Of a stretch of 6,230 nucleotides of DNA, positions 4,790-6,230 are shown in pieces (within the stretch, counting starts at the first letter, position 1; every line of letters begins with the position of its first letter). The notes under the pieces were generated by a model. It was not told the DNA's origin and ran no database searches. It worked only from the letters and a program-made list of their open reading frames with translations. The stretch is from Melioribacteraceae bacterium. Lineage in GTDB: Bacteria; Bacteroidota; Ignavibacteria; Ignavibacteriales; Melioribacteraceae. Both the position numbers and the translations under genes were made by a program. The DNA lies in NCBI GenBank assembly GCA_027858595.1, contig JAQICK010000228.1:1-6230 (forward strand), written 5' to 3'.

Positions 4790-6103
4790 ATGACAAACAC
4801 AAAAACCTTAACATATAAAACAATTCTAATTTTCTGGTTTCCGCTTGCGTTAACTTGGCTTTTAATGTCTATTGAGGGTCCATTTTTAGCTTCGGTTATT
4901 GCACGAATGTCCGAGCCAAAGTTTAATCTCGCGGCATATGGAGTTGCATTCTCATTTGCGTTAATTGTTGAAGCTCCCGTAATTATGTTGATGAGCGCTT
5001 CAACGGCTTTAGTCAAGGATTATCTATCATTCACAAAACTAAGGAATTTCACTTATTTCTTAAATGGAATTATTACACTGTTTATGCTTTTTTTGTTAAT
5101 TCCAGCAATATTTGAGTTTATTGCTCTCGACTTAATTGGACTTCCAAAAAGAGTAGAAGAAATTACCTATTTGGCTTTTATTGCACTTCTACCATGGCCC
5201 TCGGCTATAGGTTATCGCAGATTTTATCACGGTATTCTAATACGAAACAATCTAACCAGATTAGTAACCTTTGGAACTGTTGTTCGGCTGTCAACTATGC
5301 TAATTACTGCTTTTCTCTCATACTTTTTTGCAAATTTTGACGGAGCTGTCATTGCATCTTTGGCACTATCTGTTGGCGTAATGACGGAGGCAATGGTTAC
5401 AAAATTATTTGCGACTAAAATTCTCAAAAGAATTAAGTCCGAACAAGAAACAAAACCACAAACTGAAATTTCCTATATTGAAATTATTAAATTTTATTAT
5501 CCACTTGCAATGACATCTATTTTGTCTCTTGGAATTCATCCAGTAGTAACATTTTTAATTGGACAAAGCAGAATGTCTATTGAATCTCTTGCAGCGTTGC
5601 CTGTTATTAATGCACTTGTATTTATTTTTAGAGCTCTTGGACTTTCATTCCACGAGGCTTTTATTGCTTTGCTCGGTGAAAATGGAGAAGGATATAAACC
5701 ACTTCGTAATTTTGGATTAATGGCTGGTTCTCTTTCTTCAATTCTGCTTATTGGAATTACCACAACACCGCTTGCAAATATCTGGTTTCACTCTGTTTCG
5801 GGATTGTCTATTGAATTAACACAGCTCGCAATACTTCCAGCAATTATAATGTCAATTTTTCCGGCCCTAACATTTTTAATTTCTGTTCAACGTGCAGTTT
5901 TGGTTTATACAAGAAATACAGTGCCCTTAACAATTGCGACTATTATTGAAGTTGTAGTAATTCTAATTGTGTTATTTGTTGGAATCAAATTCTTCGATTT
6001 GGTTGGAGTGTTGGCAGCAACAACGGCTTATGTTTCAGGAAGATTAATTGCTAATTTCTATTTAACATTTCCGTATAATAAGTCTGTTATAAAATTTAAG
6101 TGA
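4790..6103 (+). CDS. MOP/MATE-superfamily membrane transporter, ANK-like
   Basis: The 437-residue protein has about 12 membrane segments in two halves of six: roughly 11-31, 46-70, 88-112, 126-150, 157-180, 185-207, then 231-252, 265-290, 308-330, 342-365, 378-398 and 403-425. A charged cytoplasmic linker lies at about 208-228 (KILKRIKSEQETKPQ). This two-bundle plan is that of the MOP exporter superfamily. Features such as FWFPLALTWLL near the start, its echo KFYYPLAMTSIL at the start of the second half, AAYGVAFSFALIVEAP, the ALLPWPSAIGYRRFYHGILIR stretch and SIFPALTFLISVQRAVL recall the layout of progressive-ankylosis (ANK) proteins rather than NorM-type pumps. I judged that by eye from memory. 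Substrate is unknown; a multidrug or organic/phosphoanion export role is only possible. The ATG at 4790 has no Shine-Dalgarno. It is monocistronic as far as the window shows. Confidence 0.85.
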   Translation: MTNTKTLTYKTILIFWFPLALTWLLMSIEGPFLASVIARMSEPKFNLAAYGVAFSFALIVEAPVIMLMSASTALVKDYLSFTKLRNFTYFLNGIITLFMLFLLIPAIFEFIALDLIGLPKRVEEITYLAFIALLPWPSAIGYRRFYHGILIRNNLTRLVTFGTVVRLSTMLITAFLSYFFANFDGAVIASLALSVGVMTEAMVTKLFATKILKRIKSEQETKPQTEISYIEIIKFYYPLAMTSILSLGIHPVVTFLIGQSRMSIESLAALPVINALVFIFRALGLSFHEAFIALLGENGEGYKPLRNFGLMAGSLSSILLIGITTTPLANIWFHSVSGLSIELTQLAILPAIIMSIFPALTFLISVQRAVLVYTRNTVPLTIATIIEVVVILIVLFVGIKFFDLVGVLAATTAYVSGRLIANFYLTFPYNKSVIKFK

Positions 6104-6230
6104 TAATTCAAACATAATGAACTTGCATTAGTTCTATAGACCTCTTTAATCATAAATCTAAATTTTCAATACTTCTTTCCAAATCCCACTTAAAAGAATT
6201 TTGTTGAATATATTTTGAATATTAAATAGT

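Noticed and set aside
4783..5763. Three minus-strand frames opposite the transporter gene (77, 66 and 75 codons)
   Set aside because: They are antisense shadows of a well-supported 12-segment membrane protein and have no recognisable features.
2522..6103. Defence island built on the helicase, the orphan protein and the transporter
   Set aside because: The genes lie in three separate transcription units, and no nuclease, methylase, reverse transcriptase or other defence hallmark is present. The helicase matches a housekeeping RecQ type.
6150..6221. Short minus-strand open stretch (YSKYIQQNSFKWDLERSIENLDL followed by a stop)
   Set aside because: It reads like a protein C-terminus, but a stop codon precedes it at 6224-6222 and no start is present. 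At about 23 residues it could be a gene remnant or chance; the rest of 6104-6230 shows no gene and no convincing terminator.

Overview
The window is AT-rich DNA whose gene content points to the Bacteroidota/Ignavibacteriota (FCB) side of the bacterial tree. The indicators are a secreted protein opening with a carboxypeptidase-regulatory-like fold, a TPR protein fused to a DUF2141 domain, a small winged-helix regulator paired with a multi-pass membrane protein, and dispersed hairpin repeats with GTCATTTC/GAAATGAC ends. This placement is inferred from gene families; no rRNA or other marker gene is present. Two minus-strand genes have good GGAG ribosome-binding sites, while the two long plus-strand genes have none, so translation signals are mixed.

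Region 1 (1-2343, all minus strand) reads as one regulated cassette. From its promoter end it encodes a six-segment membrane protein (2275-1667), an overlapping winged-helix regulator (1680-1384), a secreted TPR/DUF2141 protein (1322-165), and the first 48 codons of a secreted CarboxypepD_reg-like protein, possibly the start of a TonB-dependent receptor, which runs off the left edge (144-1). A perfect 9-3-9 palindrome overlaps the predicted transcription start of the first gene. A 17/21 copy lies just upstream of the third gene. The simplest reading is that the regulator binds both sites, controlling its own transcription and that of the envelope genes.

Region 2 (2344-4000) is a divergent RecQ-family helicase gene with all helicase motifs and a zinc-cysteine cluster. 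It carries extra sequence between motif VI and the zinc module and ends right after the zinc module, with no C-terminal RQC winged helix or HRDC domain.

Region 3 (4001-4789) holds an unrecognised 123-residue minus-strand gene (4528-4157) bracketed by two hairpin repeats of 74-75 bp. The repeats share their ends, their core and a 12-nt loop but differ in stem sequence, and look like REP/MITE-type dispersed elements.

Region 4 (4790-6103) encodes a 12-segment MOP-superfamily exporter resembling the progressive-ankylosis (ANK) branch more than textbook MATE pumps. The last 127 bases hold no supported gene. No tRNA, rRNA, CRISPR array, insertion sequence or prophage was seen. The helicase, orphan gene and transporter do not appear to form a pathway with each other.
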